The notes: generated by a model from the letters alone, not told the origin. Shown: positions 27,836 to 37,548, numbered from the stretch's first letter. The stretch is DNA of 45,172 nt from Streptomyces sp. CC53 (GCF_001865245.1 NZ_MKXB01000170.1:96018-141189); one strand, 5' to 3'. Made by a program: numbers and translations.

Positions 27836-29137
27836 TCACGCCTTCGGCGCCACCTTCGACAGCCCGTTGATGATCCGGTCCATCGCGTCGCCGCCCGTCG
27901 GGTCGGTGAGGTTCGCCAGCAGCTTCAGCGTGAACCTCATCAGCATCGGGTGGGTCAGCCCGCGCTGGGCGGCGATCTTCATGACCTTCGGGTTGCCGAT
28001 CAGCTTCACGAACCCGCGGCCGAGCGTGTAGTACCCGCCGTAGGTGTCCTTCAGGATCTTCGGGTAGTTCTGCAGGGCCAGCTCCCGCTGCGCCGGCGTC
28101 GTGCGGGCGTGGGCCTGCACGACGACGTCCGCGGCCAGCTGCCCGGACTCCATGGCGTACGCGATGCCCTCGCCGTTGAACGGGTTGACCAGCCCGCCCG
28201 CGTCACCGACCAGCAGCAGCCCGCGCGTGTAGTGCGGCTGCCGGTTGAACGCCATCGGCAGCGCGGCGCCCCGGATGGGCTGGGTCATGTTGTCGGGCGT
28301 GAAGCCCCAGTCCTCCGGCATGGACGCGCACCACGCCTTCAGCACCTCCCGCCAGTCCAGCTCCCGGAAGGCGGACGAGGAGTTCAGGATGCCCAGGCCC
28401 ACGTTGGACGTGCCGTCGCCCATGCCGAAGATCCAGCCGTAGCCGGGCAGCAGCCGGTCCTGCGGGCCGCGCCGGTCCCACAGCTCCAGCCAGGACTCCA
28501 GGTAGTCGTCCTCGTGCCGCGGGGTCGTGAAGTAGGTGCGGACGGCGACGCCCATAGGCCGGTCGTCGCGCCGGTGCAGCCCCATCGCCAGCGACAGCCG
28601 CGTGGAGTTGCCGTCGGCGGCCACGACCAGTGGGGCGTGGAAGGTGACCGGCGTCTTCTCCTCGCCGAGCTTGGCGTGCACGCCGGTGATCCGCCCGGTG
28701 CGGTCGTCGACGACCGGCGCGCCGACGTTGCACTGCTCGTACAGCCGGGCGCCCGCCTTCTGTGCCTGCCGGGCCAGCTGCTCGTCGAAGTCGTCGCGCT
28801 TGCGGACCAGTCCGTAGTCCGGGTACGAGGCGAGGTCGGGCCAGTCGAGCTGGAGCCGCGCCCCGCCGCCGATGATCCGCAGCCCCTTGTTGCGGAGCCA
28901 GCCCGCCTCCTCGGAGATGTCGATGCCCATGGCGACGAGCTGCTTCACCGCGCGGGGCGTGAGGCCGTCGCCGCACACCTTCTCGCGCGGGAACGAGGTC
29001 TTCTCCAGCAGGAGCACGTCGAGACCCGACTTGGCGAGGTGGTAGGCGGCGGTCGAACCGGCCGGTCCCGCCCCGACGACGATCACGTCCGCGGTGCGTT
29101 CGGAGGGGGTCGAGGGGGTCTCGGTCACGGCGGTCAC
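27836..29137 (-). CDS. Geranylgeranyl reductase family flavoprotein, probable menaquinone side-chain reductase (MenJ-like)
   Basis: 433 aa from GTG 29137 (GGGAG 7 nt upstream); a second GTG three codons on, or one 13 codons upstream, are less well placed. FAD-binding signature VIVVGAGPAGSTAAYHLAKSG at the N-terminus, then LLLEKTSFPREKVCGDGLTPRAV and the second FAD motif GLLLVGDAGGLVNPFNGEGIAYAMESG. This is the geranylgeranyl-reductase branch of the PHBH fold, which saturates isoprenoid double bonds. The neighbour is menG. In mycobacteria MenJ (same family) partly saturates the menaquinone side chain and lies near methyltransferase and prenyl-synthase genes; Streptomyces contain partly hydrogenated MK-9. 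A role on menaquinone is therefore a strong inference, but other polyprenyl substrates are possible. Confidence 0.88.
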   Translation of the reverse strand: MTAVTETPSTPSERTADVIVVGAGPAGSTAAYHLAKSGLDVLLLEKTSFPREKVCGDGLTPRAVKQLVAMGIDISEEAGWLRNKGLRIIGGGARLQLDWPDLASYPDYGLVRKRDDFDEQLARQAQKAGARLYEQCNVGAPVVDDRTGRITGVHAKLGEEKTPVTFHAPLVVAADGNSTRLSLAMGLHRRDDRPMGVAVRTYFTTPRHEDDYLESWLELWDRRGPQDRLLPGYGWIFGMGDGTSNVGLGILNSSSAFRELDWREVLKAWCASMPEDWGFTPDNMTQPIRGAALPMAFNRQPHYTRGLLLVGDAGGLVNPFNGEGIAYAMESGQLAADVVVQAHARTTPAQRELALQNYPKILKDTYGGYYTLGRGFVKLIGNPKVMKIAAQRGLTHPMLMRFTLKLLANLTDPTGGDAMDRIINGLSKVAPKA

Positions 29138-29435
29138 GGCGGGTCTCCCGAGGCTCGAGTTCGCGTGCAGGGGCACTGGACACCCGGCAGTCTATGGGGG
29201 ACCCGCCGCCGTCCCGCCCCCTGCCTGTCCCCACCCCGCGGCCTCCTCGGGCGGCGCCCGCCGCGGCGACCGGGTCGCCTGCCGCTGGGCCTCCGCCCGC
29301 CGGCCCTCACGCTGCCGGGGTACGGGGGCGCGGGCGCCGGTCGGCTCTCCGCCCCCGGGCGCGCCGCCGGGGCCGGGCAGCCGTGGACCGGCCCTGCCCC
29401 CTCCCCGCACCGCCACGGCAGCAACGCCCGTGCCG
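29138..29435. other. Spacer between menG and the flavoprotein gene
   Basis: 298 nt, both neighbours on the minus strand. A weak inverted repeat ACGGCA/TGCCGT (29415-29420 and 29431-29436) abuts the menG stop and could be a modest terminator. The left end must hold the flavoprotein promoter. No gene seen. Confidence 0.4.
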
Positions 29436-30131
29436 TCAGGGCGCCTTGACTCCCCGGTGCAGGGCGACGACACCGCCCGTCAGGTTGCGCCAGGCCACCT
29501 GGGACCAGCCCGCCTTCTGCAGCATGCCGGCGAGGTCCCGCTGCTCGGGCCAGCTCTGGATGGACTCGGCGAGGTAGACGTACGCGTCGGGGTTCGACGA
29601 GACCGCGCGGGCGATCGGCGGCAGGGCCCGCATCAGGTACTCCTCGTACACCGTGCGGAACGGCGCCCACGTGGGGTGCGAGAACTCGCAGATCACGACC
29701 CGCCCGCCGGGCTTCGTCACCCGGTACAGCTCGCGCAGGGCGGCGTCCGTGTCCTGCACGTTGCGCAGCCCGAAGGAGATGGTCGTCGCGTCGAACGCGT
29801 CGTCGCGGAACGGCAGCCGCGTCGCGTCGCCGGCGGTGAGCGGCAGCCACGGGTGGCGCCGCTTGCCCTCCTTCAGCATGCCGAGGGAGAAGTCGCACGG
29901 CACGACGTAGGCGCCGCTCTCCACGAACGCCAGGGACGACGTCCCGGTGCCCGCGGCCAGGTCCAGGACGGTCTGCCCGGGCCGGGCGTCGACGGCCCCG
30001 GCCACCTCCTTGCGCCAGCGCCGGTCCTGGAAGAGGGAGAGGACGTCGTTGGTGAGGTCGTAGTGGGCCGCGACGTCGTCGAACATCGAGGCGACTTCGT
30101 GCGGCTGCTTGTCCAGCTTTGCTCGGGTCAC
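29436..30131 (-). CDS. menG: Demethylmenaquinone methyltransferase
   Basis: 231 aa. It transfers a methyl group from S-adenosylmethionine to demethylmenaquinone, the last ring step. I start at GTG 30131 ([21 protein letters not shown]), which matches the usual family N-terminus; an ATG three codons upstream cannot be excluded, and neither has a clear ribosome binding site. Motifs: SAM-binding [14 protein letters not shown], the MenG/UbiE signature [44 protein letters not shown] and [12 protein letters not shown]. It sits between mqnC and the side-chain reductase, so the gene group is dedicated to menaquinone. Confidence 0.95.
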   Translation of the reverse strand: MTRAKLDKQPHEVASMFDDVAAHYDLTNDVLSLFQDRRWRKEVAGAVDARPGQTVLDLAAGTGTSSLAFVESGAYVVPCDFSLGMLKEGKRRHPWLPLTAGDATRLPFRDDAFDATTISFGLRNVQDTDAALRELYRVTKPGGRVVICEFSHPTWAPFRTVYEEYLMRALPPIARAVSSNPDAYVYLAESIQSWPEQRDLAGMLQKAGWSQVAWRNLTGGVVALHRGVKAP

Positions 30132-30279
30132 GCAGCCCATTCAAGCAGGGCCGCGGCAGGGCCCGGACGGCACGCCCCGGGCCCGGGCCCCGCGTCGCAC
30201 GGCCGGCCCGGAGGCCCCGCCGTGGTCCCGCGCCGCCGCCGCACGAGCACGGACCGCGGCCCTCCGGCCGTGCGGTCCG

Positions 30280-30924
30280 TCAGGCCCGCCGGTGGACGAG
30301 CCGGCCGCCCAGGACGGTCGCCACGCAGGTCGCCGCGCCGCGTTCCAGGAGGGCGGCAGGGTCCGGGACGTCGAAGACCGCGAGGTCGGCGGGGCCGCCC
30401 GCCTCCAGCGGCCCGTGCACGGCGCCCGGCAGGCCGCGGCCCTCCACGAGCGGGTCGAGGTTCGGGCCGGACACGAGGATGCCGGGGCCGCCGTGCGCGG
30501 ACACCACCCGCAGCCCGGACCGGGCCACGGCCGGGCGCACCGGGTCCGGGAAGTCGCCCGCGGCGGCGACGGCGGTGGTGCCGTGCGCCAGCATGCGCTG
30601 GATCCCGCGCCGTGCGCTGCCCGCCCAGTCGTACGTCTCGGGCGCGGCCAGCGCGTCGACGGGCACGGGCTCGGTGCCCAGCCGGTCCGCTTCCCTGGGG
30701 TCGGGGTGGTAGAGCCGCGTGAGCAGCCAGCGGGTGTGCCACTGCCGCAGCCCGGGCGTCAGCAGCCCCGGCCAGCGCCGCACCCGTGCCTCGGGGCGGG
30801 CGGCGGCCAGCTCCTCGTACGGGCCGACGGCGGCGATCCGCCCGCCGTCCACGAGCACGGCGCCCTCCGGCACGAGCTCACCGGCCAGGGGGACGACGAG
30901 GGGCGCGGCGTGCAGGGTGAGCAT
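30280..30924 (-). CDS. Truncated amidohydrolase-like (imidazolonepropionase-like) protein next to mqnC
   Basis: 214 aa from ATG 30924, 14 nt after the mqnC stop, so almost certainly co-transcribed. The N-terminal beta-sandwich typical of composite-domain amidohydrolases is present (GAVLVDGGRIAAVGPYEEL...RRWPGLLTPG), as is the closing C-terminal part (GGPADLAVFDV...VATVLGGRLVHRR). Full-length members have about 350-450 aa. Here the TIM barrel is largely gone, and the metal-binding H-x-H after LTPG reads HTR, so catalysis is unlikely. Full-length amidohydrolases (MqnX) deaminate aminofutalosine in some organisms, which makes the position beside mqnC suggestive. It may be a relic, a scaffold or a binding protein for a pathway intermediate. 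Confidence 0.75.
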   Translation of the reverse strand: MLTLHAAPLVVPLAGELVPEGAVLVDGGRIAAVGPYEELAAARPEARVRRWPGLLTPGLRQWHTRWLLTRLYHPDPREADRLGTEPVPVDALAAPETYDWAGSARRGIQRMLAHGTTAVAAAGDFPDPVRPAVARSGLRVVSAHGGPGILVSGPNLDPLVEGRGLPGAVHGPLEAGGPADLAVFDVPDPAALLERGAATCVATVLGGRLVHRRA

Positions 30925-30938
30925 GGCGGTCCCGCCCG

Positions 30939-32135
30939 TCAGTTGGGGGCGAGCAGCTTCAGTTCGGGGTGGGCGGTGCCGCCCTCGATGGCCGTCGAGG
31001 AGATGTGCGAGACCACGCGGTCGTCGACCGGGTCGTTCGCCGGGTCCTCGTGGACGACGAGGTGCTCGTACGTCGTGGACCGCTGCGCGGGCACGCGCCC
31101 GGACTTGCGGATGAGGTCGATGATCTCCATCCGGTTGGAGCGGTGCCTGGCGCCCGCGGAGGACACGACGTTCTCCTCCAGCATGATCGAGCCGAGGTCG
31201 TCCGCGCCGTAGTGCAGCGACAGCTGGCCGATCTCCTTGCCGGTGGTGAGCCAGGAGCCCTGGATGTGGGCGACGTTGTCGAGGAAGATCCGCGCGACGG
31301 CGATCACGCGCAGGTACTCGAAGAGGGTCGCCTGCGTCCGGCCCTTCAGGTGGTTGTTCTCGGGCTGGTACGTGTACGGGATGAAGGCGCGGAAGCCGCC
31401 CGTGCGGTCCTGGACGTCGCGGATCATCCGCAGGTGCTCGATGCGCTCGGCGTTGGTCTCGCCCGTGCCCATGAGCATCGTGGAGGTCGACTCCACGCCC
31501 AGCCCGTGCGCGATCTCCATGATCTCCAGCCACCGCTCGCCGGACTCCTTCAGCGGGGCGATGGCCTTGCGGGGCCGCTCCGGCAGCAGTTCGGCGCCGG
31601 CGCCCGCGAAGGAGTCGAGGCCGGCGGCGTGGATGCGGCGGATGGCCTCCTCCACGCCGACACCGGAGATCCGCGCCATGTGCTCCACCTCGGACGCCCC
31701 GAGGGAGTGGATGACGAGCTGCGGGAACTCCTTCTTGATGGCGGAGAAGTGCTCCTCGTAGTACTCGACGCCGAAGTCCGGGTGGTGGCCGCCCTGGAAC
31801 ATGATCTGCGTGCCGCCGAGCTCGACGGTCTCGGCGCAGCGGCGCAGGATGTCGTCGAGGCCGCGGGTCCAGCCCTTGTCGCTCTTCGGCGGGGCGTAGA
31901 ACGCGCAGAACTTGCAGGCGGTGACGCAGACGTTCGTGTAGTTGATGTTCCGCTCGATGATGTACGTCGCGATGTGCTCCGTACCGGCGTAGCGGCGGCG
32001 CCGCACGGCGTCGGCGGCGACCCCGGGGGCGTGCAGGGGCGCGGAGCGGTACAGCTCCAGCGCCTCCTCGGGGGTGATCCGCCCGCCGTCGGCGGCGCGG
32101 TCGAGAACGGACTGGAGCTCGGCCTTCTCGGTCAC
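30939..32135 (-). CDS. mqnC: Cyclic dehypoxanthine futalosine synthase (radical SAM)
   Basis: 398 aa from GTG 32135 (VTEKAELQSVLDRAA), with AAAGG upstream; residues further upstream in this frame are repeat-derived and not coding. The radical-SAM motif C-x3-C-x2-C is CVTACKFC (Cys 70, 74, 77). Other family stretches: IIERNINYTNVC, GGTQIMFQGGHHPDFGVEYYE, HSLGASEVEHM, GLDSFAGAGAELLPER and VESTSTMLMGTGETNAERIEHL. The enzyme cyclises dehypoxanthine futalosine in the futalosine route to menaquinone. With mqnA 3.6 kb away, it shows that this organism uses that route and not the classical MenFDHCEBA route. Confidence 0.97.
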   Translation of the reverse strand: MTEKAELQSVLDRAADGGRITPEEALELYRSAPLHAPGVAADAVRRRRYAGTEHIATYIIERNINYTNVCVTACKFCAFYAPPKSDKGWTRGLDDILRRCAETVELGGTQIMFQGGHHPDFGVEYYEEHFSAIKKEFPQLVIHSLGASEVEHMARISGVGVEEAIRRIHAAGLDSFAGAGAELLPERPRKAIAPLKESGERWLEIMEIAHGLGVESTSTMLMGTGETNAERIEHLRMIRDVQDRTGGFRAFIPYTYQPENNHLKGRTQATLFEYLRVIAVARIFLDNVAHIQGSWLTTGKEIGQLSLHYGADDLGSIMLEENVVSSAGARHRSNRMEIIDLIRKSGRVPAQRSTTYEHLVVHEDPANDPVDDRVVSHISSTAIEGGTAHPELKLLAPN

Positions 32136-32606
32136 CGGTTGCGTACCTTTCGGCGGGTTGCGGGCGGACTGGTTCAGCCTACGCCAGGGGGTCGCGCGGG
32201 CTGCCCGGGGCCTTCGCCCACGGGGGCAGCGGGCCGTCCGGGGCACCAGGGCCCGCGCAGCCGTCCGCCGGAGGGGCGGGGCCCGCGTACTCGTCCGCCG
32301 GAGGGGCGCGGTGTTCCCGCGCAGCCGAGTCACCCGAGGCGCCGCGCCCACCGCTCACCACAGGCGCGGGGTGACCGCTCCGCGCAGGGGCGGGGCTCCG
32401 GGTGGGCCGGGTCCCTCGCTGACCGCAGCGGCGGGCCGCCCGAAGCGAAGGGCGTCGGCCGGCCGGAGCGGCGGCCGCCCGCGTGCAGGGGGCTCCGCCG
32501 CTCACCGCAGGGGCGGTCCGCCCGGAGCGGGGGGGGCGCTGCCCGGTACGTGGTGCCGGCGGGGGCCGTGGCCTCCGGCCCGCTTGGAGGGCGCGGCGCG
32601 CTGCGC
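32136..32606. repeat. Spacer with scattered GC-rich direct repeats
   Basis: 471 nt between the kinase stop and the mqnC start. A 17-bp word CGTCCGCCGGAGGGGCG occurs at 32262-32278 and again at 32292-32308 (period 30). CCGCTCACC[AG]CAGG[CG]GCGG occurs near 32351 and 32499, and CCGCGCAGCCG twice. I see no gene or clean terminator. The left end must hold the mqnC promoter. Confidence 0.55.
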
Positions 32607-34409
32607 TCAGCGGAAGCGGTCGAGGGTGGCGGACGGATTGCCCGCGCGCGGCTCGTCCGAGGCGTACTCCAGCCGCTCCCCGTTCAGCGTGAGCTTCACC
32701 GTGTGGGTGCCGCTGGTGCACCGGTTGAGGGGTTTGGCGCTGGCCCTGCCCTCGACCAGCAGCGTGTCCTCGGTGGCGCTGGTGAGCGTGATGTCGTCCT
32801 CGCAGGTGAAGTTGCCGAACGCGTCGAACTGGTTGACCGTGCCGACGCGTTCGCCGGTGGCGCCTTCGGTGATGACCACGGTGAAGGTGCCCGCGGAGAT
32901 CTCGGTGCCCGCGAAGGTCAGCTTGAAGGGGCCCTTCCACGTGCCGACGAACGCCTCCGGCACGGAGGTCACGGGCGCGGGCGACCCGGAACCGGAGGGT
33001 GAGGGGCCGGTCGGCGCGGTGCCGCCAGCGCCGCCCCCGGGCGCGGAGGCGGAGGCGCTGGGCCCCTGAGAGGCGGCGACGGGTCCGTCTTCGGGCCTGT
33101 CGCCGCCCGGGAGCACGTCGAAGAGCACCGCCGCGCCCACGGTGACGGCGGCGAGCGCCCCCGCCACGGCCAGCGCGACGCTGCAGCTCACCTTGCGCCC
33201 GCCGCGCGGCCCGGCGGGTTCGGCGCTGGTGGTGACCGACAGGGAGACGGGCGGGGTGCGGGGCGGCGGGGGCACCGCGTCCGCGGTGGGGAGGTGGGCG
33301 ACGGGCGGCGGCCCGAACGCCCCGGCGGAGTCGGCGGCCGTGGGCGGGGGCGGGGTCGCCGTGCCGGTGAACGACCCCGGCCCCGTACCAGGCAGGGGCT
33401 CCGCACTCGCGCCCGCGGCCGGTCCCGCGCCGGAGTCGGCGCCCGCTCCGGGCCCGGCGTGCGGCCCCGCATCCGGCCCCGGCGCGGCGGCGTGCGGCCC
33501 CGCCTCCAGGTCCAGCAGCCGTACGGCGGCGCGGCTGACGTCCTCCACGACCGGCGGCGGCAGCCAGCCGCCCGCCATCGACGCGGCCGCGCCGTCCGGT
33601 GCCAGGGCACGGGCCAGCTCGTCCGGCGCGGGGCGGGCGGCCGGGTCCTTGGCCAGGCACGCGGCCACCAGCTCCCGCAGCGTGCCCGCCAGCCCGGGCG
33701 CCAGCTCGGGTTCCTCGTGCACGACCTTGTACAGCAGCGCCGCCGACGAGTCACCGGAGAAGGGCGGGACTCCGGTCGCGGCGAAGGCGAGCACGGCGCC
33801 CAGGGAGAAGACGTCCGTGGCCCCGTCGACGCCCTGGCCGCCCGCCTTGCCGAGGATCTGCTCGGGCGACATGTAGCCGGGCGAGCCGACGGACACGCCC
33901 GTGGAGGTCAGGGAGGCGGTGCTGTCGGTGGCGCGGGCGATCCCGAAGTCGATGAGCCGGGGGCCGTCCAGGGCGAGCAGCACGTTGGACGGTTTGACGT
34001 CGCGGTGGACGAGCCCGAGGGCGTGGACGGCGGCGAGCGCCTCCGCGAGCCCGGCGCCCAGGGCCCGCACGGACCGCTCGGGCAGCGGCCCGTGCGCGGC
34101 GGCGGCCTCGGCGAGCGACGGCCCGGCGACATAGCCGGTGGCGACCCACGGGACGGGCGCCTCCGGGTCGGCGTCCAGGACGGGCGCGGTCCACCGGGCG
34201 CCGACGCGCCGGGCGGAGGCGACCTCGCGGCGGAACCGCTCGCGGAACTGCTCGTCCAGCGCGAAGTGCGGGTGGACGACCTTCACGGCCACCGTCCTGC
34301 CGCCCTGGGTGCGGGCCAGGTAGACCCGGCCCATGCCGCCCGCACCGAGCCTGCCGAGCAGCCGGTAGGGACCGATGACGTGCGGCTCGTCCGCATCCAA
34401 CGGCTGCAT
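32607..34409 (-). CDS. Receptor-type serine/threonine protein kinase
   Basis: 600 aa from ATG 34409 (GGGGGAG 9 nt upstream). Residues 13-270 are a complete Hanks-type kinase: Gly-rich loop GAGGMGRVY, VAVKV with Lys 43, HRDVKPSN with Asp 137, DFG at 154-156, activation loop GSPGYMSPEQ. A long Pro/Ala/Gly-rich juxtamembrane stretch (about 275-405) leads to one membrane helix (about 408-431). Outside the cell come a Ser/Gly/Pro linker and a domain of about 115 residues (FVGTWKGPFKLTF...CEDD...NRCTSG...) made of alternating beta-strands, with two Cys that could form a disulphide. There are no PASTA repeats, so the sensor is not the usual peptidoglycan-binding type. The ligand is unknown. A lipoprotein esterase gene is divergent from it. 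Confidence 0.92.
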   Translation of the reverse strand: MQPLDADEPHVIGPYRLLGRLGAGGMGRVYLARTQGGRTVAVKVVHPHFALDEQFRERFRREVASARRVGARWTAPVLDADPEAPVPWVATGYVAGPSLAEAAAAHGPLPERSVRALGAGLAEALAAVHALGLVHRDVKPSNVLLALDGPRLIDFGIARATDSTASLTSTGVSVGSPGYMSPEQILGKAGGQGVDGATDVFSLGAVLAFAATGVPPFSGDSSAALLYKVVHEEPELAPGLAGTLRELVAACLAKDPAARPAPDELARALAPDGAAASMAGGWLPPPVVEDVSRAAVRLLDLEAGPHAAAPGPDAGPHAGPGAGADSGAGPAAGASAEPLPGTGPGSFTGTATPPPPTAADSAGAFGPPPVAHLPTADAVPPPPRTPPVSLSVTTSAEPAGPRGGRKVSCSVALAVAGALAAVTVGAAVLFDVLPGGDRPEDGPVAASQGPSASASAPGGGAGGTAPTGPSPSGSGSPAPVTSVPEAFVGTWKGPFKLTFAGTEISAGTFTVVITEGATGERVGTVNQFDAFGNFTCEDDITLTSATEDTLLVEGRASAKPLNRCTSGTHTVKLTLNGERLEYASDEPRAGNPSATLDRFR

Positions 34410-34561
34410 GTGCCCGTGCTCCCCCGATTCCGTACCCGTACGTCCGCTGCGGCCCGGTGGCCCGCGGCGGTGCCGCGGCGCCCGCGCGGCACCGTGTTCG
34501 CCACGGCGTTCGCAGCGGCTCCGCGACAGCAGCGTAGAGCCCGCCGCGGCCGCCCTCCCAG

Positions 34562-34614
34562 GGATTGCCTGCCGGAACACGGACCGCGCGAGCCAACCGA
34601 TCCGGGCAATCCCC
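34562..34614. promoter_or_regulatory. 9-bp inverted repeat in the kinase/esterase divergent promoter region
   Basis: GGGATTGCC (34562-34570) and GGCAATCCC (34606-34614), separated by 35 nt (44 bp centre to centre, about four helical turns). The right arm lies just upstream of a possible -10 (TATCTG, 34620-34625) for the esterase gene. It could be a two-site operator or an RNA/DNA cruciform; by-eye call. Confidence 0.35.
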
Positions 34615-34685
34615 CCTCTATCTGGCCGTAGTCGACAACGCCCCCGCCCGTCCGCCACCAGAAGCACACGTCCCGGAGACCTTCG

Positions 34686-35741
34686 ATGAAACGTCCGCTG
34701 AAGACCCTCGCGGCAGCCGCCTTGCTCGGCACGCTCACCCTGGCCGCGGGCTGCTCCGGCGAGCCCGTGTCGTTCGACACCCCGGCTGCCACGGCCGCCC
34801 CGCCGGCCGCCCGGGGGGACGCACACGCGGGGCGCGACGCCGGGAAGAACGGGGACCCGGCCGACGGGGCGGCGGCGAGGACCCTGCTCCCGACCGGCCC
34901 GCGCGCCGAGTTCACCGAGGCGAACACCGTCGAGGACGGCACGAAGATCGCCGTCACGACCCTGGAGGGCAGGAAGTCCGGCTTCAGGGGGCAGGTGTGG
35001 GTCTGGGCCCCGCCGCAGTATTTCGAACCGCGGTACGCCAAGAGCGGGTTCCCGGTGCTGATCGCCCTGCCGGGCGGCAACGGCTACCCCAAGAATTACT
35101 GGATGGGCACCGACCTGAAGCTGCAGAGCAGCATCAGCCGGTGGTCGAAGGAAGGCAGGAGCCTGCCCTTCATCGTCGTGATGCCGGTGCTCAACCCGGA
35201 CGACACCCACTACTACGACGGCAGCGACATACCGGGCCGCGAGAAGATGGGCACCTGGATGACGGAAGACGTTCCCGATTTCGTCAAGGCGAATTTCCGC
35301 ACATTCACCTCGCGGGACGGGTGGGCGTTCATGGGCTCCTCCTCGGGCGCCTTCGTCGGCCTGAAGTCGGTCCTCAAGCACCCGGAGAAGTTCAAGGCGG
35401 TGATCGCGTCGGGCCCCGACACCGTGCCGGACTCACCGCTCTGGGCGGGCCACGAGGCGGAGAAGCAGGCGAACAACCCGGAGAAGCTGGCCGAGGCCCT
35501 GTCGAGACAGCCGAGCGACCCCGCCAAGGACGTCTACATCGCGTTCCAGATCGGCTCGGAGGAGTCCGGCCTGCAGAACCTCCGCTCGTTCATGGGGAAG
35601 TACGGCAAGGGCCCGGTCAAGACCCGCCTGGAGGTCATCCAGGACGGCGGCCACAACGCCAGGAGCTATGTGCGGGGCATGGGGGACGGCTCCATCGAGT
35701 GGATCAGCAAGCACATGCAGGCGCCCGTCCCCGCCCCGTGA
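34686..35741 (+). CDS. Putative lipoprotein esterase (alpha/beta-hydrolase, esterase D/mycolyltransferase-like family)
   Basis: 351 aa; ATG 34686 with GGAG 7 nt upstream. Lipoprotein signal peptide with lipobox LAAGC (Cys 23), then a disordered Ala/Pro/Gly/Asp stretch (25-70). The esterase domain starts near residue 75. The strand-turn VWVWAPPQYFEPRYAKSGFPVLIALPGGNGYPKNYW, the nucleophile elbow GSSSG (Ser 219) and a C-terminal DGGHNARSY with His 323 are family features of the putative-esterase (PF00756) group. The enzyme would be anchored on the outer face of the membrane; the substrate is unknown. It is divergent from the Ser/Thr kinase gene and its stop lies 1 nt from the stop of mqnA. Confidence 0.85.
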   Translation: MKRPLKTLAAAALLGTLTLAAGCSGEPVSFDTPAATAAPPAARGDAHAGRDAGKNGDPADGAAARTLLPTGPRAEFTEANTVEDGTKIAVTTLEGRKSGFRGQVWVWAPPQYFEPRYAKSGFPVLIALPGGNGYPKNYWMGTDLKLQSSISRWSKEGRSLPFIVVMPVLNPDDTHYYDGSDIPGREKMGTWMTEDVPDFVKANFRTFTSRDGWAFMGSSSGAFVGLKSVLKHPEKFKAVIASGPDTVPDSPLWAGHEAEKQANNPEKLAEALSRQPSDPAKDVYIAFQIGSEESGLQNLRSFMGKYGKGPVKTRLEVIQDGGHNARSYVRGMGDGSIEWISKHMQAPVPAP

Positions 35742-35742
35742 G

Positions 35743-36624
<882 letters not shown>

Positions 36625-36689
36625 GACCCCGCCTGACCACCCCCGTCCCACCGGGTGGCCGCCCTCACCAGCGGGCACGCGCCGCGCGG

Positions 36690-37250
36690 GAACCGCCCCG
36701 AGTTCCTTCCGACCCGGAAGCCTGCCCGGCCCGAGACCCGTCACCCACCGCCCGGCACCTGGCACCGCCCGCCCGGCACCCGTCCGCCCGGCACCCGTCC
36801 CGGAGTCGCCGCCCCCTCCCTCTCCTGCGGCCGCCGCCCCCTCCCTCTTGCCCCCTTCGCCTCCCGTCTGCGCCACCCCTACCGCCGCCCCGGGACCCAC
36901 CCGGCGGGCCGGCCACGCCCGCGCCCACATCCCGCCGACACGCGGAACGCCCCGCGACCGGCGCAGCAGCAGACGCTTCTCTCCCCTGCCCGCCCGGCGC
37001 CCCCGCCAGGCCCTTGCGCCCTGCCCTCCCCGCCGGTCCCTTCCGTCCGGCCCTCCCCGCCGCACCCTTCTGCCGGACCTTCCCGTCCAACACGCCCCAG
37101 GCTTTCCGTCCGGCTCTCCCCCGGCCTTCTCCATCGGGCCTCCTCGATCGAGCCTTCTCCGTCCGGCCTTCCCACCGGGCCACGCCCCGGGAAGCGAGGG
37201 CCCAGCCCCGTCTACCCCCATCCGGCCGTACCGCCCGGTGAAGCCCGCCT
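36690..37250 (+). repeat. Pyrimidine-rich, repeat-laden non-coding spacer
   Basis: Within the 1.07-kb gap between mqnA and the cold-shock gene, the plus strand is strongly C/T-rich. It opens with CCGCCCGGCACC-type repeats (about 36745-36805). A second block (about 37030-37180) consists of degenerate repeats of CCTTCTCCGTCCGGCCTTCC-like words. Open frames cross it on both strands but give only Pro/Ser/Arg- or Gly/Arg-rich strings, so I treat it as non-coding. Confidence 0.6.
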
Positions 37251-37548
37251 CATGCGCCGCCGTCCCGGAACCCTGCCACCGCCCTCCCGGACCCCGACAG
37301 GGACGGCACCGAACCCGACAGAAGGGCGGGAAATCCCAGCCGGTACCCTGCGAAACCACGGGATTCCGGCCCCGCCGATACGCCGATGCCCTGCCGCCCG
37401 CCTCCTCCACCTTGCCCGTCGGCCGGGGACCGGGCGCCGTACCGGCGACCCGAAAACCGCCCTTGGCCCGACCTGCCCCCGTTCAAACATCCGGGTGACA
37501 TCTGGAAGGGGTGATCTTTCCCTCTACCGCTGCTCGGACCGTGCGTGC

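Noticed and set aside
30939..32351. Longer mqnC with ~70 extra N-terminal residues
   Set aside because: The upstream frame runs into the repeat spacer and gives Arg/Ala-rich sequence; GTG 32135 fits the known family N-terminus.
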